DNA of 64,000 nucleotides, taken from the NCBI RefSeq assembly GCF_002910915.1, contig NZ_NEUF01000108.1, forward strand, positions 62,001-126,000. Reading direction: 5' to 3'. Numbering within the stretch: position 1 is the stretch's first letter; every line of letters begins with the position of its first letter. Under the pieces are notes generated by a model. That model did not search any database and had not been told where the DNA came from. It saw nothing but the letters and a program-made list of their open reading frames with translations. A program made the translations under genes and the position numbers. This DNA is from Streptomyces sp. SM10 (GTDB lineage Bacteria; Actinomycetota; Actinomycetes; Streptomycetales; Streptomycetaceae). Below, in pieces: positions 8,139 to 16,013 of the stretch.

Positions 8139-8765
8139 ATGGAGCCCATGCCTTCACCCACCCTGACGGTCGGATTCGACCTCGACATGACCCTCATCGA
8201 CTCCCGGCCCGGCATCAGGGCCGTCTACGAGGCGCTGGCCGCCGAGACGGGTGTGTACATAGACACCGACCTGGTCGTCAGCCGCCTCGGGCCGCCGCTC
8301 GCGGAGGAGATGTCCAACTGGTTCCCCGCCGAGGCGATCGCGGGGGCCGCCGACCGTTTCCGCGCGATCTACCCGGACCGGGCGATCACGCCGACGACGG
8401 CGATGCCCGGTGCCCGGGAAGCCGTCGAGGCCGTCCAGGTGCTCGGCGGGCAGGTGATGGTCGTCACCGCCAAGTACGAGCCGAACGCCAAGCTCCACCT
8501 CGCGCACCTCGGTATCGACGCGGACCTGCTCATCGGCGGACTCTGGGCCGAGGGCAAGGCGGAGGCGCTCCTGGAGCACGGCGCGCGGATCTACGTGGGC
8601 GACCACACCGGCGACGTCCGGGGGGCCCACGCGGCGAACGCCCTGTCGGTCGGCGTCACGACCGGACCGTGCGACGAGGCGGAGCTCCGGGCGGCCGGAG
8701 CCGAGGTGATCCTGCCGGACCTCACCGCGTTCCCCGCCTGGCTGAGGACCTTCGTGGCCGTGTGA
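8139..8765 (+). CDS. HAD family hydrolase (phosphatase-like)
   Basis: This is a 208-residue HAD-like protein. Motif I is GFDLDMTLIDSR (DxDxT, nucleophile and acid Asp), motif II is VMVVTAKYEP and motif IV is IYVGDHTGDVRGA, with a helical cap between motifs I and II. It resembles phosphoglycolate-phosphatase-type HADs, but the true substrate cannot be read from sequence. I prefer ATG 8139 because GGGAG stands 9 bases upstream; ATG 8148 is an alternative. A decayed decarboxylase gene follows. Confidence 0.8.
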   Translation: MEPMPSPTLTVGFDLDMTLIDSRPGIRAVYEALAAETGVYIDTDLVVSRLGPPLAEEMSNWFPAEAIAGAADRFRAIYPDRAITPTTAMPGAREAVEAVQVLGGQVMVVTAKYEPNAKLHLAHLGIDADLLIGGLWAEGKAEALLEHGARIYVGDHTGDVRGAHAANALSVGVTTGPCDEAELRAAGAEVILPDLTAFPAWLRTFVAV

Positions 8766-8830
8766 CACCAGGGACGGCACCCCGGGCCGGCCCCGGGTCG
8801 TCGGGCCCGTCGCGGGTGCCGCCCGGGGCG

Positions 8831-9271
8831 CTGCTGTTGCCGCACCAGATGATGACGGCGCTGTTCCCGCTCTTCGACACGCTGGACGAGGGCCAGGAGT
8901 ACAAGCACCGGATTCGCGCCATTGTGCGGCAGCGGCTCGACCTCCTCCTGGAGGGCGTCCACATGAAGATCTCGGCAGGATCCGAAGCGGGCAGCGCACT
9001 CCATCGAGCTGGGCCTGCCGGCGGAGGCCGAACGCGTCCACGGCAGGGGGTTCGCCGCATTCCTGGAGCAGAACCACGAGCCCGTCGACCCGCTCTTCCA
9101 GCTCGCCGAGCAGATCTCGGTGGTCCCGCTCGACGGCGGAGGCTTCGACGGCCCCGAGTGGTCGGTCCGGGTCTCGCTCGCCGACCTGGACGACCTCGAC
9201 CGCCTGAAGATCGGCCACCACCTGCGCGTCGTCTTCGACGACTACGCACAGGAGTGGCGGGCCGCGCAGAG
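8831..9271 (+). pseudogene. remnant of aspartate 4-decarboxylase (C-terminal part, frameshifted)
   Basis: Two successive frames give LLLPHQMMTALFPLFDTLDEGQEYK ... LDLLLEGVHMK (8831-~8964) and then HSIELGLPAEAERVHG ... FLEQNHEPVDPLFQLAEQ, ISVVPLDGGGFDGPEWSVRVSLADLDDLD (from ~8996). Together they match the C-terminal ~140 residues of PLP-dependent L-aspartate 4-decarboxylase, as I know that family. The PLP-lysine domain is absent, the frame shifts near 8965-8995, and no proper start exists. I read it as a dead fragment. The family match rests on the GGGFDGPEWSVRVS signature and should be checked by search. Confidence 0.65.
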
Positions 9272-9285
9272 GGAGGAGCGGGCCG

Positions 9286-9522
9286 TTACCTCGTCGCGGC
9301 CCGCTTCGGGGAGCTCATCCACACCGACCGCACCACCCCGGCGGCCGCGATCAGGAAGCCCAGACCCATCAGCATGCAGACCGCGTAGGCGACGGACGGG
9401 AACGGGTCGGTACCCAGGAACAGTGGGGCCACGGTCACCAGGGTGGCCAGGGCGCCGACGAAGAAGACGATCGCGCCGACCTGTACGAGCCGGTCGCCTG
9501 CGCCTGAAGGAGTAGTACTCAC
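9286..9522 (-). CDS. small two-helix membrane protein
   Basis: The 78-residue protein (MSTTPSGAGDRLVQVG...) has two membrane helices, at about 14-36 (VGAIVFFVGALATLVTVAPLF) and 43-66 (SVAYAVCMLMGLGFLIAAAGVV), with a basic C-terminal tail ending PKRAATR. It is divergent from the cold-shock gene. No function is recognised. Codon use and the helix pattern support a real gene, and similar small proteins sit beside this cold-shock gene in other Streptomyces as far as I recall. Confidence 0.65.
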   Translation of the reverse strand: MSTTPSGAGDRLVQVGAIVFFVGALATLVTVAPLFLGTDPFPSVAYAVCMLMGLGFLIAAAGVVRSVWMSSPKRAATR

Positions 9523-9686
9523 CCGGCCAGGGTAGTTCCCCGCTCGGCGGAACCGGTCGGCGACGTCTTGTGTCCGGCCCCCGGGCCATTAGCCTGGGAC
9601 ACGGCGGGTCACAGACCCGCTGTACTGCTATCCGGAGCCGTTTTCGGCTCTCCCGCACACCGACGAGTACGAGGACGAGGACAGAC

Positions 9687-10070
9687 GTGCCCACGGGTAA
9701 GGTCAAATGGTTCAATTCGGAAAAGGGCTTCGGCTTTCTTTCGCGCGACGACGGCGCCGACGTCTTCGTCCACTCCTCCGTACTCCCGGCCGGCGTCGAC
9801 GCCCTCAAGCCCGGTCAGCGCGTCGAATTCGGCGTGGTCGCGGGCCAGCGCGGTGACCAGGCCCTGTCCGTGGTGATTCTCGACCCCACCCCGTCGGTCG
9901 CCGCCGCGCAGCGGCGCAGGCCGGACGAGCTGGCCTCGATCGTGCAGGACCTGACGACGGTGCTGGAGAACATCACACCGCTGCTGGAGCGGGGCCGCTA
10001 CCCCGACAAGGCCGCCGGTGCGAAGATCGCGGGCCTGCTGAGGGCGGTCGCGGACGAGCTCGACGTCTGA
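9687..10070 (+). CDS. cold-shock domain protein with C-terminal extension
   Basis: GTG 9687 behind GAGGACGAGG starts a 127-residue protein. Residues 1-65 are a cold-shock OB-fold with both nucleic-acid-binding motifs, KWFNSEKGFGFLSR (RNP1) and DVFVHSSV (RNP2). The remaining ~60 residues (DELASIVQDLTTVLENITPLLERG...) form a helical tail not found in the 67-residue CspA class. This longer form is typical for Streptomyces. It should act as an RNA/ssDNA chaperone. A strong terminator closes the gene, and this point is the left border of the biosynthetic cluster. Confidence 0.9.
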   Translation: MPTGKVKWFNSEKGFGFLSRDDGADVFVHSSVLPAGVDALKPGQRVEFGVVAGQRGDQALSVVILDPTPSVAAAQRRRPDELASIVQDLTTVLENITPLLERGRYPDKAAGAKIAGLLRAVADELDV

Positions 10071-10106
10071 CCGCCCGGATCCCGCCGTTCCGGGCGTGAT
10101 CACGCG

Positions 10107-10147
10107 AGGCCGGGCACCCACCCCATGGGGTGAGTGCCCGGCCTTTC
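10107..10147 (+). terminator. strong hairpin terminator after the cold-shock gene
   Basis: AGGCCGGGCAC (10107-10117) pairs with GTGCCCGGCCT (10134-10144). CACCCC/GGGGTG continues the stem after one C-A mismatch, and TTT follows. It separates the core genome from the cluster. Confidence 0.85.
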
Positions 10148-10294
10148 GCGTGTGTGCCGGCCCGGCGGTCACCTTCGCCGCCTCGTCGGACAGAGGGAGG
10201 ATAGGCGGGGAGTAGCGGCTCCGGTCCGGAGGGATAGCGGCTCGCGGAAGAGTGTTTTCCGCCAGCCGGCGTCCACCGAATCGTGAGGCTTCCG

Positions 10295-11254
10295 ATGATG
10301 ACCGAACCCCGAGTCCGCCCCGCCGAGGGAGGAGGTGCGCCTTCGGACGTCGCTGTGCTCGGCGCGGTGGTCAAGCGCTTCGCCAACGCCAAGGGCGAGG
10401 GCTTCACCGCCGTGAACGGGCTGGATCTGCGGATCCCGCGCGGCGAGGTGGTGGCCTTCCTCGGCCCGAACGGCGCCGGAAAATCGACGACCATCGACAT
10501 GCTCCTGGGCCTGACCCGGCCCGACTCCGGGACGGTGGAGCTGTTCGGGCAGGAGCCGCAGCACGCGGTACGCGCCGGACGGGTCGCGGCCGTCATGCAG
10601 TCGGGAGGACTGCTTCCCGATCTGACGGTCGGGGCCACCGTGCACATGCTGGGCTCGCTGCACCCAGGTGCCGACCCCGAGCGGTGCATGAGCAGGGCCG
10701 GGGTCTCCGGGCTGCGGGACCGGAAGGTGTCCGCGTGCTCCGGAGGGGAGCAGCAGCGGCTGCGGTTCGCCGTGGCGCTCCTGTCCGACCCCGAGTTCCT
10801 GGTGCTGGACGAGCCGACGGCCGGCATGGACGTGGCGGCCCGCAGGGAGTTCTGGGCGGCCGTCCGGGAGGACGCGGGACGGGGTATGACCGTCATGTTC
10901 GCCACCCACTACATGGAGGAGGCGGACCAGTTCGCCGACCGTGTGGTGATGATCGACCACGGCGCGGTCGTGGCCGACGGTTCGGCCTCCTCGGTCCGCG
11001 CAGCGACCAGTGGGCGCACGGTGTCCGCCGTGATCGCGCCGCACCACGCGGCGGCCGTCGCGGCCTCCCCCGGTGTCCGTTCCTGCACGGTCCGCGGTGA
11101 GCGCCATTTCTTCGACTGTGCCGACTCGGACGCCGTGCTGCGGTTGCTCGTCGGCGAGACGCAGGCGCGGGAGATCGAAGTGGCCCCGCGCAGCCTCGAA
11201 GAGGCGTTCATGGCCATCACCCAGCACAACCGCGGTGCCGAGGAGGGACTGTGA
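10295..11254 (+). CDS. ABC transporter ATP-binding protein, DrrA-like
   Basis: The ATPase subunit of an ABC-2 type exporter, 319 residues from ATG 10295 (GTGAGG at 10283-10288 can serve as SD; GTG 10283 is an alternative start). Seen in order: Walker A GPNGAGKST, Q-loop VMQSGGLLPDL, signature CSGGEQQRLRFA, Walker B FLVLDEPTAGMD, switch His in FATHYMEEAD, and a C-terminal ~90-residue domain as in DrrA-type drug exporters. With the permease overlapping downstream it likely exports, and gives self-resistance to, the cluster product. It is the first gene after the left border. Confidence 0.9.
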   Translation: MMTEPRVRPAEGGGAPSDVAVLGAVVKRFANAKGEGFTAVNGLDLRIPRGEVVAFLGPNGAGKSTTIDMLLGLTRPDSGTVELFGQEPQHAVRAGRVAAVMQSGGLLPDLTVGATVHMLGSLHPGADPERCMSRAGVSGLRDRKVSACSGGEQQRLRFAVALLSDPEFLVLDEPTAGMDVAARREFWAAVREDAGRGMTVMFATHYMEEADQFADRVVMIDHGAVVADGSASSVRAATSGRTVSAVIAPHHAAAVAASPGVRSCTVRGERHFFDCADSDAVLRLLVGETQAREIEVAPRSLEEAFMAITQHNRGAEEGL

Positions 11255-12048
11255 CCACCACGCTCGCAGAGACGGAGGCCGGCCCCCGTGGGTCGGTGTT
11301 CGGCGGGGTCAACGCCACGTTCATCGGGTACGAGCTGCGCCGGCGGTTCAACCGCCAGACGACGATCTTCACGCTGCTGCTCCCGGCCGTGCTCTATCTC
11401 GCCCTGTTCCGGACGGGCCCGGACGACGCCTCCCTGCCGCACGGGAACTTCGCCGCCTGGATGATGGCCGGCCTGGCCGTGTACGGCGCCGGGACGGCGG
11501 CCATCAGCTCGGCGGCCACGATCTCGGTCGAGCGGTCCGTGGGCTGGATGCGCACGATCGCGCTGAGCCCGCTCACCCCTCCGGGCTACCTGCTCGTCAA
11601 GGTGCTGTGCTCCGTGCTGATGGCCGGCGTCCCGGTGGTCATCGTCGGTGTCCTCGGCCTCGCCACGGGGGCGCGCGCCGACGCCGGGGTCTGGGTGACG
11701 GCCCTGCTGGTCGCCTGGCTGGGCGCCGCGGTGTTCGCCGCGCTCGGCATCGCGATGGGCCTGGCCATGAAGCCCGACGTGGTCATGCATATGCCGGGGC
11801 TGACCATGACCGCGCTCGCGTTCCTGGGCGACCTCTTCATCCCGCTCAGCGGGGTCATGCTGGAGATCTCGCGGTTCACCCCGATGTACGGGGTGGCGAC
11901 CCTCGCCCGGTACGCCCTCACCGACGGCTACGCGTTCAGCGGTGAGCATTCCAGCCTGACCGGTGCCGTCCTCAACGTCGTCGCCTGGTTCGCGGCGTTC
12001 TCGTTCATGGCGGTCCGCAGATTCGCCAGGAGCACCGGCCGGCAGTAG
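11251..12048 (+). CDS. ABC-2 type permease, DrrB-like
   Basis: The GTG at 11251 overlaps the ATPase stop (GTGA), showing translational coupling. The 265-residue protein has six hydrophobic segments (e.g. TIFTLLLPAVLYLALF, MAGVPVVIVGVLGLATG, MTALAFLGDLFIPLSGVMLEI, VLNVVAWFAAFSFMAVR) and the ABC-2 EYEL-like N-terminal start (FIGYELRRRFN). It pairs with the preceding ATPase as a drug or lipid exporter. Confidence 0.9.
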   Translation: MTTTLAETEAGPRGSVFGGVNATFIGYELRRRFNRQTTIFTLLLPAVLYLALFRTGPDDASLPHGNFAAWMMAGLAVYGAGTAAISSAATISVERSVGWMRTIALSPLTPPGYLLVKVLCSVLMAGVPVVIVGVLGLATGARADAGVWVTALLVAWLGAAVFAALGIAMGLAMKPDVVMHMPGLTMTALAFLGDLFIPLSGVMLEISRFTPMYGVATLARYALTDGYAFSGEHSSLTGAVLNVVAWFAAFSFMAVRRFARSTGRQ

Positions 12049-12132
12049 CCGGCCGCGGTCCCTACGCCGGCCGTTCGCATCCGTCGTCGCCGACGATCGC
12101 GCAGGGGTACTCGACAGAGGGGGATAGAACAT

Positions 12133-13080
12133 ATGTTCGGAATTATTGCGCCAGGTCAGGGGTCCCAGACCCCGGGCATGCTGGCCGGCTGGCTCCGGGA
12201 CCCGGAGTGCGCCGCGTCGGTGCGGCAGTGGTCCGAGGCATCGGGCTGCGATCTGGCCCACCTGGGAACCAAGGCCTCGTCGGCCGAGATCGCGCGGACG
12301 GAGAACACCCAGCCGCTGCTCGTCGCCCAGGGCCTGCTGGCCCACGGGGCGCTGGCGGGGAAGCTGACCGACGGGGCGGCCGTGGTGGCCGGCCACTCGG
12401 TGGGGGAGCTCACCGCGGCGGTGTACGCGGGAGTCCTCGACCCCGCCGACGCCGTGCGGCTGGCCGCCGTACGCGGTCGCGCCATGGCGGAGGCCTGCGC
12501 CGGTACCCCGACATCCATGGCGGCGGTGGTCGGCGGGGACGAGGCGGAGGTGCTGGCGCACCTCTCCGGGCTCGGCCTGAGCCCCGCCACGTACAACGGC
12601 CCCGGCCAGATCGTGGCCGCAGGGACGTCCTTGCGGATCGGGCAGCTGATCGCCCACCCGCCGCGCGGAGCCACGGTCAAGGAGCTTCAGGTCGCGGGAG
12701 CCTTCCACACCCCGCACATGGAGTCCGCCCGGCAGGTCTTCGCCGACGCGGCAGCCGCCACCCACTTCGCCCGGCCGCGCCTGCTCCTTCTCTCCAACGC
12801 CGACGGGGCGGTGGTGACCTCGCCCGACGGGATCCGCCACAGGCTCGTCGAGCAGGTCGTGAGGCCGGTGCGCTGGGACCTGTGCATGGACGCCCTGGAC
12901 CGCACGGCGCCCGGGGCGGTGATCTCGCTCCCGCCCGCCCGCACGCTCACCGGCATCCTCAAGCGCCGGTATCCGGGCATCGACGTCGTCGCACTGAACA
13001 CACCGCGGGACATCGCGAAGGCCGCAGCACGGCTCGACGCCGGTGCCGGGAGAACGGAGCCGGCCCGTGCTGGTGTCTGA
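12133..13080 (+). CDS. malonyl-CoA:ACP acyltransferase, FabD-like
   Basis: This 315-residue protein begins behind AGAGGGGG and opens the main biosynthetic operon. It starts GIIAPGQGSQTPGM, has the nucleophile motif GHSVGE (Ser89), Arg114 (VRGRAM) that holds the malonyl carboxylate, and His192 (GAFHTPHM), matching Ser92/Arg117/His201 of E. coli FabD. It should load malonyl units on a cluster carrier protein (probably the one at 21303), supplying a type II PKS with its own malonyltransferase instead of borrowing FabD. The adenylation gene starts inside its 3' end. Confidence 0.9.
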   Translation: MFGIIAPGQGSQTPGMLAGWLRDPECAASVRQWSEASGCDLAHLGTKASSAEIARTENTQPLLVAQGLLAHGALAGKLTDGAAVVAGHSVGELTAAVYAGVLDPADAVRLAAVRGRAMAEACAGTPTSMAAVVGGDEAEVLAHLSGLGLSPATYNGPGQIVAAGTSLRIGQLIAHPPRGATVKELQVAGAFHTPHMESARQVFADAAAATHFARPRLLLLSNADGAVVTSPDGIRHRLVEQVVRPVRWDLCMDALDRTAPGAVISLPPARTLTGILKRRYPGIDVVALNTPRDIAKAAARLDAGAGRTEPARAGV

Positions 13081-14593
13081 CCTTCTTGGCCCCCCGTGTG
13101 CCGAGCGCCCCGGGCACCTCGCCGTCATCGACACCGAGGGCTCCTGGACCTACGGCGAGCTCGGCACCGCCGTCGACCGCGCGACCGGATGGCTCCGCGG
13201 CCGGGGGATCGCCCCCGGAGAGCGGGTCGTCTACACCGGAGGCAACGACCGGGCGTTCCTCGCCCTGTTCTACGCCACGCTCCGCGTCGGCGCGGTCTTC
13301 GTCCCCGTACACCCCGAGCTGACGGACGTGCAGGTCGGGGCCATCGTCGAGGACTGCGCCGCTGCCCTGGCCATCTGCCCGCCGGGTGCGGGGCAGGGCG
13401 CCGGTGACACCGTGAGCGTTTCCACGGCACAGCGGGAGATCGGGAGCGCCGTCCTCGACCCCCGCGCCGCCGAACTGCCGGACACCGCCGTCGCGATGCT
13501 GATCTACACCTCGGGCACGACCGGCCGGCCGAAGGGGGTCGTCTGCCCGCACCGGCAGATGATCGCCGCCCTTCACGCGGTCAACGCCTGCCTGGGTTAC
13601 CGACCGGACGACGTGGTGCTCTGCCGGCTGCCGCTCTCCTTCGACTACGGGCTCTACCAGGGGCTGCTCTGCGCGCTCACCGGCGGCACGCTCGTGCTCA
13701 CCGGGCGCGGCCAGGACGTCGGTCTGCTGAGGCTCATCGAACGGCACGGCCTCACCGTCGTCCCTCTGGTGCCCTCGCTCGCGCAGATCCTCACCCTGCT
13801 TCAGCGCAAGCTCCGCCGGCCGACGAAGGTGCGGCTGTTCACCAACACCGGCGCACGGCCCGGACGGGCGGTCATGTCCGAGCTGCTGGAGGTCTTCCCC
13901 GGCTCGGAGTTCGCCTCGATGTACGGCATGACCGAGTGCAAGCGCATCTCGGTCCTGGACCCCGCCGAGTACGCCACCCACCCCGATTCGGTCGGCCGGC
14001 CCATCCCCGGCGACCACGTGCGGATCGTCGGCCCGGACAAGCGGGCGCTCGGCCCCGGCGAGACCGGCGAGATCGTCGTCCACGGAGCCACCGTGATGGA
14101 CGGCTACTGGGGGGTCCCGATCGAGGAGCAGAACCGATTCGTCCGGCGTACGGACGGCTCGCTGGAACTGCACTCGGGCGACCAGGGCCACCTCGACGAG
14201 GAAGGACGGCTCTACTTCGTCGGCCGGGACGACGACATGATCAAACGCCGCGGTGTCCGCATCGGCCTGACCGAGATCGAGAGCGCCGCGGAGGTCATTC
14301 CCGGTGTGACCGCGGCGGTGGCCCTGCGGCCCGAACCCGAGGACGGACCCCTGCGCCTGGCGGTGCAGAGCGATCTGGCCCCGGAGGAGATCCTCATCCA
14401 CCTGGCGCGCCGGCTGGACCGTGCCCGCCTTCCCGACCTGATCGTCCCGCTCGACGCCGTGCCCCTGACCGCGAACGGCAAGCCGGACCGCGCGGCCACC
14501 CAGCGTCTGATCGGCTCCCCGGCCCACGCTCACGCGTCGGACACGCCTCCCATCGCACAGACGAGGAACACCCATGAACCAGTCGCAGTTTGA
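13067..14593 (+). CDS. free-standing adenylation (AMP-forming) enzyme
   Basis: I start at GTG 13067, which has GAACGGAG about 6 bases upstream and overlaps fabD by 14 bases; GTG 13043 lacks a good SD. The ~508-residue protein has ANL motifs in order: YTSGTTGRPKGVV (A3), MYGMTECK (A5), HSGDQGHLDEEGRLYFVGRDDD (A7), IKRRGVRIG (A8) and the catalytic Lys in LTANGKPDR (A10). The A10 form is typical of amino-acid-activating domains, so it probably activates an amino or β-amino acid as the AMP ester and loads the carrier protein encoded next, which overlaps its 3' end. The substrate cannot be read reliably. Confidence 0.85.
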   Translation: MLVSDLLGPPCAERPGHLAVIDTEGSWTYGELGTAVDRATGWLRGRGIAPGERVVYTGGNDRAFLALFYATLRVGAVFVPVHPELTDVQVGAIVEDCAAALAICPPGAGQGAGDTVSVSTAQREIGSAVLDPRAAELPDTAVAMLIYTSGTTGRPKGVVCPHRQMIAALHAVNACLGYRPDDVVLCRLPLSFDYGLYQGLLCALTGGTLVLTGRGQDVGLLRLIERHGLTVVPLVPSLAQILTLLQRKLRRPTKVRLFTNTGARPGRAVMSELLEVFPGSEFASMYGMTECKRISVLDPAEYATHPDSVGRPIPGDHVRIVGPDKRALGPGETGEIVVHGATVMDGYWGVPIEEQNRFVRRTDGSLELHSGDQGHLDEEGRLYFVGRDDDMIKRRGVRIGLTEIESAAEVIPGVTAAVALRPEPEDGPLRLAVQSDLAPEEILIHLARRLDRARLPDLIVPLDAVPLTANGKPDRAATQRLIGSPAHAHASDTPPIAQTRNTHEPVAV

Positions 14594-14828
14594 CCAGCTC
14601 GTCGAGGAGATCTGCTCCGTGACCGTCAACGACCCCGAGCGCCCGCTCGTCGACCTCGGCGTCGACTCCCTGCACACCGTCGCCCTGGTGATGGCCGTCG
14701 AGGAGCGGTTCGGGATCGAGGTCGACCCCGAGGTCCTCGCCGACCCCGCGCTCACCTCGTCGGCGGGACTGTGGCGCTCGGTGCAGGCGCGGCTCGCCGC
14801 TTCTCTGCCGGTGACGGCCGGGAGCTGA
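14574..14828 (+). CDS. carrier protein 1 (ACP/PCP)
   Basis: An 84-residue carrier protein whose ATG overlaps the adenylation gene by 20 bases. DLGVDSLHTV holds the phosphopantetheine Ser32, and the four-helix pattern and length fit. Being coupled to the adenylation enzyme, it most likely carries an amino acid. It differs clearly from the second carrier at 21303 (MDSLDTLEIV), so the two probably serve separate branches of the pathway. Confidence 0.9.
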   Translation: MNQSQFDQLVEEICSVTVNDPERPLVDLGVDSLHTVALVMAVEERFGIEVDPEVLADPALTSSAGLWRSVQARLAASLPVTAGS

Positions 14829-14834
14829 CGACCC

Positions 14835-16013
14835 ATGTGGACCACCACCAGAACCACGGCGGAGATGCCGCGGCTGTTCGAGCGGGGCGGTGACCTGATC
14901 TCCTTCGCGGGCGGCCTGCCGGACCTCGACGTACTTCCCCTGGAGGAGATCTCCGGCCAGCTGTCCCGACTGGTGCGGCTCGGCGGGAGGATCACCTTCC
15001 AGTACAGCACCCCCCACGTCCCCAAGGCCCTCGTCCCGGCGATCGCCGACCTGATGGACCGTGAGGGCGTGCACGAGCCGGCCGAGGACCTGGTGCCGAC
15101 CGGGGGGTCCCAGGCGGGACTGATGGCCGTCGCCCTGGGCCTGGCCTCACCTGGTGAGACCGTGCTGTGCCAGACGCCGGCGTACCCCGGTGCCACCGCC
15201 GCCTTCCGGACCGCCGGCCTCCGCCTGTGTGGGGTCCCCGAGGACCCGCTCGGCATGGACCCCGCGGCACTGCGGGAGACCGTGGAGCGCCTGCGGGCCG
15301 AGGGGCGCACCGTCCGGCTGCTGTACTGCAACCCGACGCACCAGAACCCGACCGGCCGGACCCTCTCCACCGAGCGCAGGACAGCGCTGATCGCGGTCTG
15401 CCAGGAGCTGGACCTCCTGGTGATCGAGGACAACCCCTACGGCCTGCTGTCCTTCGACGGCACGTGCGTCACCTCGCTGAAGGCCCTGGCGCCGGACCAC
15501 GTGGTCTACCTGGGCACCTTCTCCAAGGTCTTCGCCCCCGGACTGCGCTGCGGCTGGATCGCCGCACCGGCCCATCTGACGCAGAACCTCCGCGCCACCA
15601 CCGAGGTGATGACGCTCTCCCCGTCCGCGCTGGCGCAGTCCGCGCTCGCCACGTTCTACGCCCGCAACGGGTGGACGGACACCATCGACGGCTACCGGAG
15701 CGGCTACCGGGAGCGCTGCACGCAGATGGCCGACGCGCTCGACGCGGAGCTCGGCCCCCAGGGCTCCTGGGAGTGGGAGCGCCCCGACGGCGGCTTCTAC
15801 ATCTGGCTCCGGCACCGCGACGGCACCGACACGAACCGCTTCACCGCGGCAGCCGCCAGGCACGGGGTCTCCTACGTGCCCGGCAGCCACTTCTCCGTCG
15901 ACGGGGAGCACGCCGACGGGCTGCGGCTCTGCTTCAGTCACGTACCGCGCAAGCGCATGACCGAGGGCGTGTCACGGCTGGCCGCCGCACTACGGGAAGG
16001 AGCGGAAGGATGA
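14835..16013 (+). CDS. fold-type I PLP aminotransferase (LysN/MocR-like subgroup)
   Basis: This 392-residue protein begins 6 bases after carrier 1. PLP-binding features: YCNPTHQNPTGR, VIEDNPYGLL (Asp for the pyridine N), and the Schiff-base Lys231 in GTFSKVFAPGLRCGW. It closely follows the 2-aminoadipate/valine aminotransferase subgroup without the MocR DNA-binding domain. It would make or consume an α-amino acid, or aminate a carrier-bound keto intermediate. Its placement between the amino-acid carrier and the LanB-like gene supports a role in building the amino-acid unit. Its stop overlaps the next start (ATGA). Confidence 0.85.
   Translation: MWTTTRTTAEMPRLFERGGDLISFAGGLPDLDVLPLEEISGQLSRLVRLGGRITFQYSTPHVPKALVPAIADLMDREGVHEPAEDLVPTGGSQAGLMAVALGLASPGETVLCQTPAYPGATAAFRTAGLRLCGVPEDPLGMDPAALRETVERLRAEGRTVRLLYCNPTHQNPTGRTLSTERRTALIAVCQELDLLVIEDNPYGLLSFDGTCVTSLKALAPDHVVYLGTFSKVFAPGLRCGWIAAPAHLTQNLRATTEVMTLSPSALAQSALATFYARNGWTDTIDGYRSGYRERCTQMADALDAELGPQGSWEWERPDGGFYIWLRHRDGTDTNRFTAAAARHGVSYVPGSHFSVDGEHADGLRLCFSHVPRKRMTEGVSRLAAALREGAEG

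Noticed and set aside
15167-16009. N-terminal extension of the LanB-like frame to 1059 residues
   Set aside because: The upstream part is Arg/Pro-rich antisense-like sequence over the aminotransferase; ATG 16010 has AAGGAG and the usual ATGA overlap.
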